From NCBI RefSeq assembly GCF_019880305.1, contig NZ_CP082301.1, positions 7,130,001 to 7,194,000 of the forward strand: DNA of 64,000 nucleotides, in the 5' to 3' direction. Shown one piece after another: positions 51,605 through 60,731 of this stretch. Numbering within the stretch: the first letter of the stretch is position 1; each line of letters begins with the position of its first letter. A program made the position numbers and the translations under genes. The stretch is from Streptomyces decoyicus (GTDB lineage: Bacteria > Actinomycetota > Actinomycetes > Streptomycetales > Streptomycetaceae). Below the pieces are notes generated by a model. The model did not search any database. It had not been told where the DNA came from and saw nothing but the letters and a program-made list of their open reading frames with translations.

Positions 51605-52849
51605 CTACGAGGGCAGGACGACCCGCATGACGAGTCCGCCGCCCTCGCGGGGCTGGGCGGTGATGGTGCCGTCGTGTGCGCGGACCACGGAGCGGACGAT
51701 GGACAGGCCGAGGCCGACGCCCTTGTCGCTGCCGGTGCGCTCGGTGCGCAGCCGCCGGAAGGGCTCGAAGAGGTTCTCCACCTCGTAGGCGGGGACCACC
51801 GGTCCGGTGTTGGCGACCACCAGGACCGCGCAGCCGGGCTGCGGCTCGGTGCTGACCTCCACCCAGCCGTCCTCGGGCACGTTGTAGCGCACCGCGTTCT
51901 GGACGAGATTGAGCGCGATGCGCTCCAGGAGGACGCCGTTGCCCTGCACGAAGACCTGCCCGCGCACCCCGCGGAACTCCACCCCCTTGCCGTGCGCCTC
52001 CGCACGGCTCTGGTCGACCGCCTGCGCGGCCACCTCCGACAGATCCACCGGCCGCTTGTCGACGACCTTGTTCTCACTGCGGGCGAGCAGCAGCAGGCCC
52101 TCCACCAGCTGCTCGCTGCGCTCGTTCGTCGCCAGCAGCGTCTTGCCCAGCTGCTGGAGCTCGGGCGACGCCTCCGGGTCGGCGAGCTGGACCTCCAGCA
52201 GCGTCCGGTTGATCGCCAGCGGCGTGCGCAGCTCGTGCGAGGCGTTGGAGACGAACCGCCGCTGCGACTCGAAGGCCCGGTCGAGGCGGTCCAGCATCTC
52301 GTCGAAGGTGTCCGCCAGCTCCTTGAGCTCGTCGTCCGGCCCGCCCAGCTCGATCCGCCGGTGCAGATCCGACCCGGCCACCCGCTGCGCGGTACGCGTG
52401 ATCCGCCCCAACGGCGACAGCACCCGCCCCGCCATCGCATAACCGAAAGCGAAAGCCACCACCGTCAGACCCACCAGAGCGATCAGGGAACGGTTCAGGA
52501 AGCTGTGCAGCGCCATGGCGCGCTGGTCGCGGATGCAGGTGCCGATCGCCGAGTTGATCTCGTCGACCGTCCCGACCGACGGCAGGTCGGGACAACTGAT
52601 ATTGCCCACCCGGACGTTGCTGCCGAACACTCTGAACTCCGGCGCCTCCTTGAGGGTGTTGGCCGCCAGGATGTAGATGATCGTCAGCAGCACGACGCCG
52701 GCCATCAGGAACATGCCGCCGTACAGCAGCGCGAGCCTTATGCGGATGGTCGGCCGCAACCACGGCGCGGGACGGAGGTGCGGCTCCGGACTCCAGGTGG
52801 GCTTCGGAGGTGCGGTCACCGAAGGGGGCAGCTGGGAGGAGGTTGCCAC
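51605..52849 (-). CDS. sensor histidine kinase (HAMP-HisKA-HATPase), no adjacent regulator
   Basis: A 414-residue membrane kinase. TM1 (about 37-64) and TM2 (117-140) bound an extracytoplasmic loop of about 50 residues containing Cys86 and Cys105. Then come HAMP (about 141-195), HisKA with the phospho-acceptor His205 in SNASHELRTPLA, N-box NLVQNAVRYN and G2 GVGLGLSIVRS. The two periplasmic-side Cys could form a disulfide, as in Streptomyces kinases that sense extracytoplasmic redox state. No response regulator gene lies within several kilobases on either side inside the window, so its partner must be elsewhere. Confidence 0.92.
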   Translation of the reverse strand: MATSSQLPPSVTAPPKPTWSPEPHLRPAPWLRPTIRIRLALLYGGMFLMAGVVLLTIIYILAANTLKEAPEFRVFGSNVRVGNISCPDLPSVGTVDEINSAIGTCIRDQRAMALHSFLNRSLIALVGLTVVAFAFGYAMAGRVLSPLGRITRTAQRVAGSDLHRRIELGGPDDELKELADTFDEMLDRLDRAFESQRRFVSNASHELRTPLAINRTLLEVQLADPEASPELQQLGKTLLATNERSEQLVEGLLLLARSENKVVDKRPVDLSEVAAQAVDQSRAEAHGKGVEFRGVRGQVFVQGNGVLLERIALNLVQNAVRYNVPEDGWVEVSTEPQPGCAVLVVANTGPVVPAYEVENLFEPFRRLRTERTGSDKGVGLGLSIVRSVVRAHDGTITAQPREGGGLVMRVVLPS

Positions 52850-53044
52850 GGCGGGTCAGCCCCGATGGCCCGACGAAGCGGGCAAGGCCACTGATACCGG
52901 GGTGACGAGTAGGTGCACTGCGGGTCCTTCCTCAGATGCCTCAAGGCACGCGACAGTTGTGAAGCCTCACCATCCTTCCCAAAGGGGCCATAAACCGGCA
53001 GTAAGTAATGGATCACCTCCCGGCCCGGCCCGCCGACCGAGGCG

Positions 53045-54142
53045 TCAGGCCGCCGTCAGATTCATGGCCTGCGCGACCTCGGCGGTTCGGGGCGAGGTCT
53101 CGACGGATTCATGGCCACCCAGCATCGAGGTCTCCGGGTCCTTGAGGCCGTTTCCGCTGACCGTGATGACGATCCGCTGGCCGGCGTCGAGCCGTCCTCG
53201 GCCGTGTTCCGCGAGCAGACCGGCGATGGCGGCGGCCGAGGCGGGTTCGGCGAAGACGCCTTCCCGCCGGGCGAGCAGCCGGTAGGCGCTGAGGATCTGT
53301 TCATCGGTCACGGCGGAGAGCAGGCCGCCCGATTCCTCGCGCGCGGACAGCGCCCCGTCCCAGGAAGCGGGGTTGCCGATCTGGATCGCATTGGCCACCG
53401 TCTTCGGCCGGGCGACGACGGCCCCGTTGACCAGGGGTGCCGCGCCCGCGGCTTGGAAGCCCCACATCCGGGGGCGGCCGGTGGCCAGGTGCGCGGCGGC
53501 GTAGGCGGTGTAGCCGCGCCAGACGGCGGTGATGTTGCCGGCGTTGCCGACCGGCAGGCAGTGGATGTCCGGGGCGTCACCCAGGGCGTCGATGATCTCG
53601 AAGGCAACGGTCTGCTGGCCCGCGAGGCGGTGGTCGTTGACCGAGTTGACCAAGGTGACCGGGTGATGCGCGGAAAGCTCCCGGGCGATCCGCAGGCAGT
53701 CGTCGAAGGAGCCGTCGACCTTGATGATCTTCGCTCCGTACCGGACGGCCTGGGCCAGCTTGCCGAGCGCGACGCTTCCCTGGGGAACCAGGACGGCGGC
53801 CGGGAGTCCGGCCCGTGCGGCGTAGGCGGCGGCCGAGGCACTGGTGTTGCCGGTCGATGCACACACGATCGTGCTGTCCGGGCTCGTTTCCAGGGCCTTG
53901 CTGACGGCCACGGTGATGCCGCGGTCCTTGAACGAGCCGGTGGGGTTGGCGCCCTCGACCTTCAGCCACACCTCGCAATCGGTCAGGGCGGACAGATGCT
54001 CGGCACGCAGGAGTGGGGTGTTGCCCTCGTGCAGGGAGACGACGGGCGTGCTGTCGCTGACCGGCAGCCAGGGCCGGTAGGCGCTGATCAGGCCCTGCCA
54101 GTGGCGGGAGCCTGCCGTGGTGGAAGTGATCACTGTTCTCAC
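53045..54142 (-). CDS. threonine synthase-family PLP enzyme
   Basis: A 365-residue fold-type II PLP enzyme. SLHEGNTPLLRAEHL, NPTGSFKDRGITVAV with the PLP Lys72, ASTGNTSASAAAYAARAG and LPVGNAGNITAVWRGY match ThrC, which converts O-phosphohomoserine to threonine. The usual Streptomyces thrC sits in a hom-thrC-thrB operon; here none of these partners is near. Instead it is divergent from an RpiR-type regulator, so it may be a paralogue with another substrate. The GTG start is poorly defined; GTG 54133 is an alternative. Confidence 0.85.
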   Translation of the reverse strand: MRTVITSTTAGSRHWQGLISAYRPWLPVSDSTPVVSLHEGNTPLLRAEHLSALTDCEVWLKVEGANPTGSFKDRGITVAVSKALETSPDSTIVCASTGNTSASAAAYAARAGLPAAVLVPQGSVALGKLAQAVRYGAKIIKVDGSFDDCLRIARELSAHHPVTLVNSVNDHRLAGQQTVAFEIIDALGDAPDIHCLPVGNAGNITAVWRGYTAYAAAHLATGRPRMWGFQAAGAAPLVNGAVVARPKTVANAIQIGNPASWDGALSAREESGGLLSAVTDEQILSAYRLLARREGVFAEPASAAAIAGLLAEHGRGRLDAGQRIVITVSGNGLKDPETSMLGGHESVETSPRTAEVAQAMNLTAA

Positions 54143-54204
54143 CGATCCGGTAGAGGGACGAACGGGATTACGATTGTTACTGTAAGGCTGGATGCGGCGA
54201 TGGA

Positions 54205-54280
54205 GTGAAACGTTCGTACCGGTTCGTTACCTTCTCGTTATCCATCTTCGTGCTGAGGGGGCGACCGGTGAAACGCTTCG
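54205..54280. promoter_or_regulatory. two operator-like repeats GTGAAACG(C)TTCG
   Basis: GTGAAACGTTCG (54205-54216) and GTGAAACGCTTCG (54268-54280), 63 bp apart on the same strand, in the divergent threonine synthase/RpiR promoter. Similar AAAC-G-TT-type half sites are bound by RpiR proteins, which often protect two sites to form a loop. Confidence 0.45.
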
Positions 54281-54315
54281 AACGCCCTCGCCCGGGGTGC
54301 GTAACATTCGGCACT

Positions 54316-55176
54316 ATGGCGACGGACCCAGTGATGACGCGGCTCGGTGAGGTGTACGCGGAGCTGCCGCGAGGCGAGCGGGCCATCGTGCGGGTGCTGC
54401 TGGACGACTATCCGTTCGCCGCGCTGGGGTCGCTGCGGGCCCTGGCGGACCGCGCGCAGGTCAGCCCGCCGACGGCCTCCCGGTTGTTCCACCGGCTGGG
54501 CTGGGACGGTTTCGCCGATTTCCAGGCCGCGGTCCGGGACCACGCACGCGAGCACGACCGGTCGCGGCTACGGGAGTTCGTGACGACGGCTCCGCGCGAA
54601 GAGCCGGCGGTCACCCATCGGGCCGCGGAGGAGCTGCGCGCCGGGCTGGACAGCACACTGGCCGCGGCGACCGAGCCGCTGCTCGCCCGTATCGGGGGGC
54701 TCCTGGCCGAGGCCGGCCGAGTGTGGGGCGTGGGCGGTTCGCTGAGTGAACTGGCGGCCGACTACCTCGTCCGGCAGCTGGCAGGCCTCCGTCCGGGCGT
54801 GGCCCGGGTGCCGGATACCGCTGCCGCCCGGGCCCGGGTACTGGTCGATCTGAGCCCGACGGATCTGATCGTGGCCTACGACTTCCGCCGGTACGCGTAC
54901 AGCACCGCGACATTCGTGCGCGCAGCCCGTTCGCGCGGCGCCCGGTTGGTCCTCGTCACCGACGCCTGGGAGTCACCCCTGGCCGACCAGGCCGAGGTAC
55001 TCGTCCGGTTGCCCCGCGAAGCGGCCGGGCCGATCGCGCCGCTCACCCACGAGGTGGCCGTCACCGAGCTGATCCTTGTCGCGGCGTCCGGACTGATGGC
55101 GGACTCCGCCCAACGGCTGGAAACCCTCGACGCCCTGACCGCCGAGCTCAACCACGACCTGCCGGAGACCTCCTAG
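54316..55176 (+). CDS. MurR/RpiR-family transcriptional regulator
   Basis: 286 residues. The N-terminal HTH_6 domain (about 5-80) contains LLDDYPFAALGSLRALADRAQVSPPTASRLFHRLGWDGFADFQ in part. A SIS domain (about 115-275) binds sugar phosphates in the family, with VWGVGGSLSELAADYL, LIVAYDFRRYAYSTATFVRAA and LVLVTDAWESPLADQAEVLV. The ATG at 54316 is chosen because HTH homology begins there and it lies after the operator repeats; the frame stays open to 54205. It probably controls the divergent threonine synthase-like gene and perhaps itself. Confidence 0.9.
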   Translation: MATDPVMTRLGEVYAELPRGERAIVRVLLDDYPFAALGSLRALADRAQVSPPTASRLFHRLGWDGFADFQAAVRDHAREHDRSRLREFVTTAPREEPAVTHRAAEELRAGLDSTLAAATEPLLARIGGLLAEAGRVWGVGGSLSELAADYLVRQLAGLRPGVARVPDTAAARARVLVDLSPTDLIVAYDFRRYAYSTATFVRAARSRGARLVLVTDAWESPLADQAEVLVRLPREAAGPIAPLTHEVAVTELILVAASGLMADSAQRLETLDALTAELNHDLPETS

Positions 55177-55194
55177 GTGTGCCGACGACAGGCC

Positions 55195-56724
55195 CTAGGC
55201 GTCCGATGACGCGGCGGTGCGCTTCCTGGGCTCCGCCTCCTCCGCATCTGCTTCCCTCTCCGCGTCCGTGTCCGTGTCCGTGTCCGCGTCCGCGTCCGTG
55301 TCCGCGTCCTGCGGCCGTGGCGGGCCGGCCGGGCCGTTCCTGCGGCGCAGCTCGTACCCCGTCAGCACCACGGCCACCGTCAGCAGGCTCAGCCAGAACT
55401 GCGACCGGCTGTCCGGCAGGAACGCCATCGCCCCGATCACCACCACCATCAGCGCGATGGTCAGCCGGCTCAGCCACGGGAACAGCCACATCTTCAGCGT
55501 CAGCCGCTCCGGCTCCGTACGCTCCAGCTTCCGCCGCATCCGTACCTGTGCGACCGCGATCGCCAGATAGACGAACAGGGCGATGGCGCCATAGGAGTTG
55601 ATCAGGAACTGGAAGACGACATCGGGCGAGATCCAGGCGGCGATCACCGACAGATAGCCGACCGAGGTCCCCGCCAGCAGGGCCCGTCGCGGCACCCCGC
55701 TCGCGCTGACCTTGGTGAATCCGCGTGGCGCGTCCCCGTTACGGGTCAGCGCGAACAGCATCCGGGAGGACGTGTAGAGCGCGGAGTTCAGGCAGGACAG
55801 CACGGCGATCAGCACCAGGGCGTTCATGACCGTGCCGGCCGCGGGCACCGCAAGCCGGTCCAGCACCGCCGCGTACGGACTCACCTCGATCGCCTTCGAC
55901 GTCCAGGGCACCACCGTGACGACCAGGAAGATCGACAGCACATAGAACGCCACCACCCGCAGCACGATCGAGCGGATCGCGTCCGCCACCGCCCGCTCCG
56001 GTTCGACCGACTCGGCGGCCGCGATCGTCACGATCTCCGCGCCGGTGAAGAACCCGATGCAGGGCACGACGGCGGCGAGCACCGCGCCGACGCCCTCGGG
56101 CGCGAACCCGCCGTGCGCGGTCAGCTGGTCCAGCCCGCCGGGGGCGTCCGGCCACAGGCCCAGTACGTACAGCGCGCCGAGCAGGAGAAACACCACGATC
56201 GCCAGGACCTTCACCGACGAGAACCAGTACTCGAACTCGCCGTAGGACCGGGCCGAGACCATGTTGGTCGCCGTCAGCAGCGCCATCAGGACCAGGCTGA
56301 CCGCCCACAACGGGACGCCGGGGAGCCACAGTTGCACGATCCGGCCGCCGGCCACCGCCTCGACGGCGACCACGATCACAAAGAAGTACCAGTACAGCCA
56401 GCCGACCGTGAAGCCCGCACGCAGCCCCAGGGTCTCGCGGACATGGGCGTAGAACGACCCCAGCGCCGGGCGGGCGACGGTCATCTCGGCCAGCATCCGC
56501 ATGATCAGTACGGTGAGCACGCCGGCCGCCAGGAACGACAGCACCGCGGCCGGGCCGGTGGACCGTACGACCACCCCGCTGCCGACGAACAGCCCGGCCC
56601 CGATCACCCCGCCCAGCGCGATCAGCTGCATATGGCGGCGTTCGAGTCCCTGCTGAAGGCCGCCCGGTGCCGTCGGCGTCCCGGCGCTTGCGGTGCTGTC
56701 GTCCCGTACCGTTCCCGTGCTCAT
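55195..56724 (-). CDS. APC-superfamily amino acid permease
   Basis: A 509-residue transporter with 12 TM segments. LERRHMQLIALGGVIGAGLFVGSG with the GxG cation/substrate loop in TM1, FTGAEIVTIAAAESVEPERAV, SSRMLFALTRNGDAPRGFTKVS and GVPRRALL are signatures of the amino acid/polyamine/organocation family (GabP/AroP-like). The C-terminal tail is an unusual Asp/Thr/Ala repeat (DADTDADADTDTDTDAE) encoded by hexamer DNA repeats at 55262-55309. ATG 56724 is preferred to ATG 56751, but neither has a good ribosome binding site. Convergent with the RpiR gene, 18 bp apart. Confidence 0.9.
   Translation of the reverse strand: MSTGTVRDDSTASAGTPTAPGGLQQGLERRHMQLIALGGVIGAGLFVGSGVVVRSTGPAAVLSFLAAGVLTVLIMRMLAEMTVARPALGSFYAHVRETLGLRAGFTVGWLYWYFFVIVVAVEAVAGGRIVQLWLPGVPLWAVSLVLMALLTATNMVSARSYGEFEYWFSSVKVLAIVVFLLLGALYVLGLWPDAPGGLDQLTAHGGFAPEGVGAVLAAVVPCIGFFTGAEIVTIAAAESVEPERAVADAIRSIVLRVVAFYVLSIFLVVTVVPWTSKAIEVSPYAAVLDRLAVPAAGTVMNALVLIAVLSCLNSALYTSSRMLFALTRNGDAPRGFTKVSASGVPRRALLAGTSVGYLSVIAAWISPDVVFQFLINSYGAIALFVYLAIAVAQVRMRRKLERTEPERLTLKMWLFPWLSRLTIALMVVVIGAMAFLPDSRSQFWLSLLTVAVVLTGYELRRRNGPAGPPRPQDADTDADADTDTDTDAEREADAEEAEPRKRTAASSDA
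55262..55309. repeat. hexanucleotide repeats in permease tail
   Basis: Eight units of (G/C)(T/C)GTCC-type hexamers encode Asp-Thr/Asp-Ala repeats at the permease C-terminus. In-frame slippage would change tail length without a frameshift. Confidence 0.7.
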
Positions 56725-56811
56725 GGGAGGCGACGCTAACCGGCCAACCATGCGGCGCTGTTGCCGCAGTGTTTCAGCAGGCGGGGCGCTGTGGCGGCCC
56801 GTGCGCCGGGC

Positions 56812-58017
56812 TCACAGCGGCAGGACGCACACCGGGACCGGAGCCGCGAACGGTGCGCCCGCACTGCGCAGCGCCCCGGTCCGGGCGTCCACCGAGAACA
56901 CCGTGACCGACCCCGACTTCTGGTTCGCCGCGAACAGCCGGCGCTGATCCGGTGAGAAGGCGATCTGCCGGGGGAAGTCCCCGCCCACCGGCACAGTGTC
57001 CAGCAACCGCAGCCGTGCCCCCGCCGCCTCCACGGCATAACGGGTGAGGCTGTTGTGACCGCGATTGGCGAGAAAAGCGAAACGGCCGCCCCGGGTGACC
57101 AGGATCTGCGCCGGATAGCTGATGCCCGGACCGGTGCCCGTGGACTGCGGCATACCGGGCGTCAGCCGCCCGCTCCGGCGGTCGTAGCGGCAGACCACGA
57201 CCGTGTTGTCGACCTCGTTCGCCAGATACGCGAAGGCGCCCGAGGGGTGGAACGTCAGATGCCGGGGTCCGGCGCCGGGCCGCAGCGTGGCATACGCCAC
57301 CTGGGTGAGCTTCCCGGCCGTCTCGTCCAGCCGGTAGGTGTAGACGGTGTCATTGCCCAGGTCGACCGCCAGGACATGCCGGCCGTCCGGGGCGGTGATG
57401 ATCTGGTGGGCATGTGGCCCGTCCTGGCCGGGTCCGGGCGGCGGGCTGGAGTGGGTGACCAGGTCCGTGCGCTCGCCCAGGGCGCCGGTGGCGCGGTCGA
57501 GCGGATGCACGGCCACGCTGCCGGAGAGGTAGTTGGCGGTGAGCAGCCAGCGCCCGCTGGGATGCACCGACAGATGGCAGGGCCCGGCGCCGCCGGTGGA
57601 CCGGGTGCCCAGCACCGTGGGCGGGCCGTCCGGTGCCAGCGCCATCGCGGTCACCCCGCCCTGTTGCTGCTCGTCGACCGCGTAGAGGGTACGGCCGGAC
57701 GGTGCCAGTGCGAGATAGGAGGGGTCGGCGACCCCGGCCACGACCCCGGTGGCGGTGATCCGGCCGGTCGCGGTGTCGTACGTACCGAGTCCGACACCGC
57801 TCCCGCCGCCCGCTGCCGAGGTGTAGGTCCCCAGGAAGAGCGGCCGGGCGCCGCACGGGCGCCGCGAGGGACGGCGGGTGGCGTGCGCGGGCGCCGAATC
57901 CCCCATCGTCAGCAGCCCCACCCCGCCCGTCGCGGCCAGACCCGCCGCGACGGTGCCGAGGAACCGCCTGCGATCGATCCCTGGCCCGGCCTGCGTTCCC
58001 CTGCGTGCTGCGCTCAT
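56812..58017 (-). CDS. Tat-exported beta-propeller lactonase (6-phosphogluconolactonase-type)
   Basis: 401 residues. The twin-Arg signal DRRRFLGTVAAGLAATGGVGLL directs export. The body is a seven-bladed propeller: LFLGTYTSAAGGGSGVGLGTY at blade 1, SYLALAPSGRTLYAVDE, GPCHLSVHPSGRWLLTANY, HAHQIITAPDGRHVLAVDLG, GPRHLTFHPSGAFAYLANE and PRQIAFSPDQRRLFAANQ. Cytoplasmic Pgl of this fold hydrolyses 6-phosphogluconolactone, but an exported member must act on another lactone or glycan. The substrate is unknown; it is commonly annotated 'lactonase family protein'. Confidence 0.88.
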   Translation of the reverse strand: MSAARRGTQAGPGIDRRRFLGTVAAGLAATGGVGLLTMGDSAPAHATRRPSRRPCGARPLFLGTYTSAAGGGSGVGLGTYDTATGRITATGVVAGVADPSYLALAPSGRTLYAVDEQQQGGVTAMALAPDGPPTVLGTRSTGGAGPCHLSVHPSGRWLLTANYLSGSVAVHPLDRATGALGERTDLVTHSSPPPGPGQDGPHAHQIITAPDGRHVLAVDLGNDTVYTYRLDETAGKLTQVAYATLRPGAGPRHLTFHPSGAFAYLANEVDNTVVVCRYDRRSGRLTPGMPQSTGTGPGISYPAQILVTRGGRFAFLANRGHNSLTRYAVEAAGARLRLLDTVPVGGDFPRQIAFSPDQRRLFAANQKSGSVTVFSVDARTGALRSAGAPFAAPVPVCVLPL

Positions 58018-58324
58018 GCCACACCTCGGTGCTCGGAGATCAGTGGTCCGTGGTCGGGTGGTCGTGTGGTCGTGCCAGCAGGGTGGCCCGTCCCGCCCGC
58101 TCCGGCAAGCGAGGCAACCCGAATCGCGGGCCGTCCCACGCAAGGGCGCCACCCGGAACGAGGGGATGACCCTGACATCCCCCTACATCCTCATGATGAC
58201 CACCACCCCCCTCCGTAGCACTCGAGTCGTACAACACAACCCATACGCGGACTGATTCGCCGCACCCCTCATTGCTCGTAGTTTTTTGATCAAGGCACGA
58301 AGATGATCGAGAGGCCACGGATAT
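58018..58324. other. 307-bp divergent intergenic region
   Basis: It contains tandem GTCGTGTGGTCGTG-like repeats near 58055 and an AT-rich patch with TTTTTTGATCAA near 58283 ahead of the TPR gene, a possible promoter zone. No gene. Confidence 0.4.
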
Positions 58325-59413
58325 ATGTACGGCAAGGCATTCGCCCCGGAATACCAGGGCGAGTTGGGTGCGGCACTGGGTGTGAACTCCTCCTACGAGG
58401 AGGTGCTGGCGACGGCGAGCCGCGCACACGCCGACGCCGGCACGACACTGGAGCGGTCCCGGGCCGCGCTCGCGGTCGCCGAGGCCAACCGGCGGCTCGG
58501 ACGGGTGGCGGAGGCGGGCGACGCCTGGCGGGAGAGCTACCGCAGTGCCCGCAACGCCGGTGACCGGGGCGCCATGGCCTGGGCGCTGTGGAGCGGCGGC
58601 ACCCTGGCCCGCCAGTGCGGGTCCCTGCCGCTCGCCCGCCGGCTGCTCACCCATGCCGTCGCGCTGGCCGACGGCAGCGGCGACCGCCTCGCCCACGGCT
58701 ACTCGCTCGCCGGACTCGCCGAGACCGGCCGCATACAGGGCGACTACGCCGCGGTCGCCGAGCTCCACGAGCAGTTGCTGGCACAGGGCCGGGCGCACGG
58801 CGAGGCCCGGCACATGGTCTGGGCGATGTCCGGGATAGCCCAGATGCACCGCAACACCGGCGGCTACGACAAGGCCCTGGAGCTGTTCGAGGAATCCGCC
58901 CGCATCGCCGACGAGGCCGACGACTTCCGCGGGCGCGCCTGGTCGCTGCGCGGCGTCGCCGACGTCCTGTCCGTGCAGGGCCAGACGGACCGGGCGCTGG
59001 CCCTGCTGTCCGAGGCGGAGGCCATCTGCCGCACCATGGACCTGGCGAGCGCGCTCGCGTACAACCACAAGATGCGCGGCAACGTGTTCTACCGGGCGGG
59101 CCGTTACGAGTCGGCGCGCGAGACGTACACCCTCTCGCTGCGGGAGTTCCGCGAGATGCAGGAGCCCCGCGGGGTGGCGCTCTCCCGGCTCGGGCTCGCC
59201 AAGTCCCGGGCCCGCCTCGGCCGCGACCGGGACGAGACCCTGGCCGAACTCGGCGCCCTGGAAGCGGAGTTCGCGCGCATCGGGCTGCGCCACGCCCGCG
59301 ACATGGTCATCGCCTTCCGTGCAGAGCTGACCGCGCAATCGGCGCCAGAAACTCCCGCTCCTCGGTGCGATGCCACCACGCTCGGGTCTCCCGCAGTTCC
59401 CGCCAGGTCGTGA
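58325..59413 (+). CDS. tetratricopeptide-repeat protein
   Basis: 362 residues of helix pairs with the TPR pattern (W-LG-Y-A-F-P), about six to seven repeats such as ALWSGGTLARQCGSLPLARRL, GYSLAGLAETGRIQGDYAAVAELHEQL (in part) and NVFYRAGRYESARETYTLSLREF. No signal peptide or enzyme domain is visible, so it is a protein-interaction scaffold of unknown partner. GAGAGG lies ten bases before ATG 58325. Its last 107 bases overlap the convergent lipase maturation factor gene, an unusually long tail overlap; a shorter TPR gene end is not available in frame. Confidence 0.75.
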   Translation: MYGKAFAPEYQGELGAALGVNSSYEEVLATASRAHADAGTTLERSRAALAVAEANRRLGRVAEAGDAWRESYRSARNAGDRGAMAWALWSGGTLARQCGSLPLARRLLTHAVALADGSGDRLAHGYSLAGLAETGRIQGDYAAVAELHEQLLAQGRAHGEARHMVWAMSGIAQMHRNTGGYDKALELFEESARIADEADDFRGRAWSLRGVADVLSVQGQTDRALALLSEAEAICRTMDLASALAYNHKMRGNVFYRAGRYESARETYTLSLREFREMQEPRGVALSRLGLAKSRARLGRDRDETLAELGALEAEFARIGLRHARDMVIAFRAELTAQSAPETPAPRCDATTLGSPAVPARS

Positions 59414-60731
59414 AGCGGTAACGGAAGACCCGGGCCCTGATCCGGGCCGGCGGCAGATCGGGGAACGGATTGCCGCGCAGCAGCCGCAGCGTGTCCCGGT
59501 CGTTCTCCAGCAGCCGCGCCACGAACGGCACGAACCACGCCCGCGCATAGGCAGGGGACAGGGCGGCGAACCACATCAGCCAGTCCAGCCGCAGGTGGTA
59601 CGGCGCGTACTGGCGGGGCAGTCGTCGTACTTCGCCCGGCTTGCCGCGGAATTCGTACGGAAGCCAGACGGTGTCCGGCCCGGTCACCGCGTCCGCCGTC
59701 CCCTCCACGACGATCTCCCGGCGGACCCGCGTGATGCTGCCGAACGCGCCGTACGAATTGACCAGATGCAGCGACTCGTAGGAGGTGTTCATCATCTGCC
59801 GCCGGGTCAGCAGATTGCGCGCCGGACGGTAGCTGAGCACGAGGACCCCGGCCGTGGCGAGGAGCGCCAGGACCTCGAACCACACGGGGGGCGGGGGAAG
59901 CGGCGCGGACGGCTTCCCCCACAGCGGGGCGGCGGCCGACATGGCGAGCGCGATGGTCACCCAGTTCAGCCAGGCGAAGTTGCCGGACAGCACCAGCCAC
60001 AGCTGGGTGACGACCATCGCGGCCGCGGCCCATCCGGCGATCGGCTGCGGGGTGAAGAGCAGTACGGGGACGGCGAGTTGCGCGACGTGGTTGGCGGCCA
60101 CCTCGACCCGGTGGAGGGGCCCAGGCAGGTGGTGGAAGAACCAGCTCAACGGGCCGGGCATCGGCTGGGTCTCGTGGTGGTAGTACAGACAGGTCAGATC
60201 CCGCCAGCAGTGGTCGCCGCGCATCTTGATCAGCCCGGCCCCGAACTCCACCCGGAACAGCACCCAGCGCAGCAGCCACATGACCGGCACCGGGGGAGCG
60301 ATCCCGGCATTGCCCAGGAACACCGCGAGCGAGCCCGCCTCCAGCAGCAGCGACTCCCAGCCGAAGCTGTACCAGGTCTGCCCGACATTCACGATGGACA
60401 GGTACATCGCCCACAGCACGGCCCACAGCAGCATCGCCGCCCACAGCGGCACGGCATCCGCCGCCCCCGCCGCCACGGCCGCGGCCAGCAGCGCCCCGCA
60501 CCACGACCACAGGGCGAAGAAGCGGTCCGAGTAGTGCCAGTGAAAGACCGAGGGCGCGGCACGGAACGTCACCCGCGCCAGGAAGTCCGGCACCGGCAGC
60601 ATGCCGCGCGCCCCGATGAGCGCCCGGAACTGCCGGGCCGCCGCGATGAACGCGAGCACATAGAGAACGGCCAGCATGCGCTGGAAGACCAGCCGCCCCA
60701 GCCAGTATCCGGAATCCGAGAACCATGCCAC
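59307..60731 (-). CDS. lipase maturation factor family membrane protein
   Basis: 474 residues with about eight TM segments. WLGRLVFQRMLAVLYVLAFIAAARQFRALIGARGMLPVPDF and MNTSYESLHLVNSYGAFGSITRVR (both in part) are the conserved landmarks of the LMF1 family, whose vertebrate members fold lipases in the ER. The bacterial role is unknown; folding or assembly of exported lipases is inferred. GTG 60731 (VAWFSDSGYWLG) is chosen because family proteins begin at that tryptophan; the frame runs on upstream with low-complexity sequence. It is convergent and overlapping with the TPR gene. Confidence 0.85.
   Translation of the reverse strand: MAWFSDSGYWLGRLVFQRMLAVLYVLAFIAAARQFRALIGARGMLPVPDFLARVTFRAAPSVFHWHYSDRFFALWSWCGALLAAAVAAGAADAVPLWAAMLLWAVLWAMYLSIVNVGQTWYSFGWESLLLEAGSLAVFLGNAGIAPPVPVMWLLRWVLFRVEFGAGLIKMRGDHCWRDLTCLYYHHETQPMPGPLSWFFHHLPGPLHRVEVAANHVAQLAVPVLLFTPQPIAGWAAAAMVVTQLWLVLSGNFAWLNWVTIALAMSAAAPLWGKPSAPLPPPPVWFEVLALLATAGVLVLSYRPARNLLTRRQMMNTSYESLHLVNSYGAFGSITRVRREIVVEGTADAVTGPDTVWLPYEFRGKPGEVRRLPRQYAPYHLRLDWLMWFAALSPAYARAWFVPFVARLLENDRDTLRLLRGNPFPDLPPARIRARVFRYRFTTWRELRETRAWWHRTEEREFLAPIARSALHGRR

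Noticed and set aside
52816..53016. Small - strand frame of 66 codons upstream of the sensor kinase
   Set aside because: No ribosome binding site, overlaps the kinase start, and composition is not convincing.
54143..54204. Threonine-type attenuator or riboswitch ahead of the threonine synthase gene
   Set aside because: The leader is too short, with no Thr/Ile codon run and no paired hairpins.
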